Shown piece after piece: positions 14,024 to 14,698 of a stretch of DNA of 14,698 nucleotides. A model generated the notes under the pieces. That model did not search any database, was not told the origin of the DNA, and was given only the letters and a program-made list of their open reading frames with translations. The stretch lies in NCBI GenBank assembly GCA_964423475.1, contig CAYRFD010000024.1, positions 1 to 14,698 on the forward strand, in the 5' to 3' direction. The translations under genes and the position numbers were made by a program. This DNA comes from JAUPVN01 sp964423475. Lineage in GTDB: Bacteria > Patescibacteriota > Saccharimonadia > Saccharimonadales > CAIOMD01. Numbering within the stretch: the first letter of the stretch is position 1; each line of letters starts with the position of its first letter.

Positions 14024-14584
14024 GTGCAAACCGGAGAAAACAGACATATAGCCCTTGATAGTAATTATGGCCAACCTGAAGTATCTAGCACTGCTGATAA
14101 AGAGGCTTTATCACTTGATATGGCAGAGATTAAAGATGTAATTGCTCAGGAGCTTGGGCCCGATAATGATAAAATTGAAAAAGTATTAGCAATAATAGCT
14201 AAATATAGTAAGTTAGAAATATCTGCCGCTGAAATATATTTTAGTAGGCTTGACAATTTAGACAGTTTTACAGAAAGAGAGAAAGAGGATACTTTATATA
14301 AAGTTGCAAAATCCTTGGATTTAGCAAAAGAAGCATTAATAAATGTAAAACAATTAATTAATGGCTATACAAAAGAAATAATATTTGTTGCAGATATTGT
14401 TGTTTATAGGCTATTAAAAGCAAAAAAAAGTGTTAAAACTTTGGAATCCAGCATACGTCATCCAAGTGCTAGAAGTGTAAGAACGCCTAAAAACCAAGAA
14501 GTGTCGTTGGGTACTTCTAAAGAATCCTTAACGGCTCGTATCGTGAAATGGCTTGGCTTATTTAAAAAAAGAAGTATTAAGTAA
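14024..14584 (+). CDS. Unassigned helical protein with basic C-terminal amphipathic segment (186 aa)
   Basis: Not recognised. The start is GTG, supported by AGGA at 14015-14018 five bases upstream; no ATG occurs at a better position. Residues 1-30 are polar. Residues about 32-135 are helical with mixed charge (DVIAQELGPDNDKIEKVLAI, YFSRLDNLDSFTEREKEDTL, LAKEALINVKQLINGYTKEI). A basic linker follows, then the C-terminal segment SLTARIVKWLGLFKKRSIK, a cationic amphipathic helix containing Trp. No signal peptide is present; IIFVADIVVYRLL near 121-133 is hydrophobic but too short for a confident membrane helix. The C-terminal segment resembles basic segments in the genes at 3-680 and 802. Function unknown; membrane association is inference. 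Confidence 0.7.
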   Translation: MQTGENRHIALDSNYGQPEVSSTADKEALSLDMAEIKDVIAQELGPDNDKIEKVLAIIAKYSKLEISAAEIYFSRLDNLDSFTEREKEDTLYKVAKSLDLAKEALINVKQLINGYTKEIIFVADIVVYRLLKAKKSVKTLESSIRHPSARSVRTPKNQEVSLGTSKESLTARIVKWLGLFKKRSIK

Positions 14585-14648
14585 ACCGATATTTTAAAGT
14601 ACAAACTGTGAAGCATATTATAAATCTGATAAAACGCTGAGTATTAGC

Positions 14649-14678
14649 TTTACAATGTATAGTTTGTTTTGTTATACT
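14649..14678 (+). promoter_or_regulatory. Promoter at the right edge of the window
   Basis: TTTACA (14649-14654), an 18-base spacer and TGT plus TATACT (14673-14678) form an extended -10 promoter similar to those of rpsB and proS. The transcription start would be near 14685. An ATG at 14680 begins a short open frame to the edge (MLIPSA), but it would precede the predicted start, so the gene it serves is not resolved. Confidence 0.4.
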
Positions 14679-14698
14679 TATGTTAATACCTTCTGCCA

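Noticed and set aside
14680..14698. Partial gene at the right edge beginning ATG (MLIPSA)
   Set aside because: Only six codons are visible and the ATG precedes the start predicted from the adjacent -10, so I did not call a gene.
1..14698. CRISPR arrays, insertion sequences, tRNA or rRNA genes
   Set aside because: I saw no regularly spaced repeats, transposase-like frames, terminal inverted repeats, or cloverleaf/CCA patterns in the gaps, all of which are under 150 bases.

Overview
The window looks like part of a reduced, AT-rich genome from the Candidate Phyla Radiation (Patescibacteria), most likely Candidatus Saccharibacteria or a relative. The reasons are overall low GC, tight packing of all genes on one strand, 1-4 base gene overlaps, a trimmed rpsB-tsf-frr-uppS-rseP cluster without pyrH, cdsA or dxr, a short EF-Ts, and several helical proteins I cannot assign. 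TGA serves as a stop (end of the carotenoid desaturase gene) and no core gene has an in-frame TGA, so the UGA=Gly code of Gracilibacteria/Absconditabacteria does not apply. The lineage call is inference; there is no rRNA here.

Layout. 1-2117: three lineage-specific genes (one truncated by the window edge) encoding soluble, charged, helical proteins; the last resembles the small DUF5663-type family. 2263-4328: rpsB, tsf and frr, coding for ribosomal protein S2, EF-Ts and ribosome recycling factor, behind an extended -10 promoter and a structured leader. 4379-7121: uppS, an RseP-type site-2 protease and a CPBP-family membrane protease, joined by TAATG overlaps. 7138-8856: proS. 8966-9427: greA, with its own promoter and a hairpin plus T-tract in the leader. 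9480-10253: an unassigned coiled-coil protein behind a near-consensus promoter. 10308-13926: lysS followed within 11 bases by a CrtI/CrtD-type carotenoid desaturase and a CruF-type carotenoid 1,2-hydratase. 14024-14584: another unassigned helical protein starting at GTG. A promoter-like element lies at the right edge.

How it works together. Most of the window is translation, transcript-elongation and envelope housekeeping. The accessory part is the crtD-cruF pair, which would modify the psi end of an acyclic carotenoid; no phytoene synthase is visible here, so the substrate must come from genes elsewhere or from outside the cell. A regulatory theme is visible: genes inside operons carry Shine-Dalgarno sites, while several promoter-proximal genes (uppS, proS, the 9480 gene, lysS) have none and lie at or within about 9 bases of the predicted transcription start, suggesting leaderless or near-leaderless mRNAs. 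Strongest items for follow-up: the carotenoid pair, the leaderless promoters, the rpsB and greA leader structures, and a basic amphipathic motif recurring in otherwise dissimilar unknown proteins. No mobile element, CRISPR array, tRNA or rRNA was seen.
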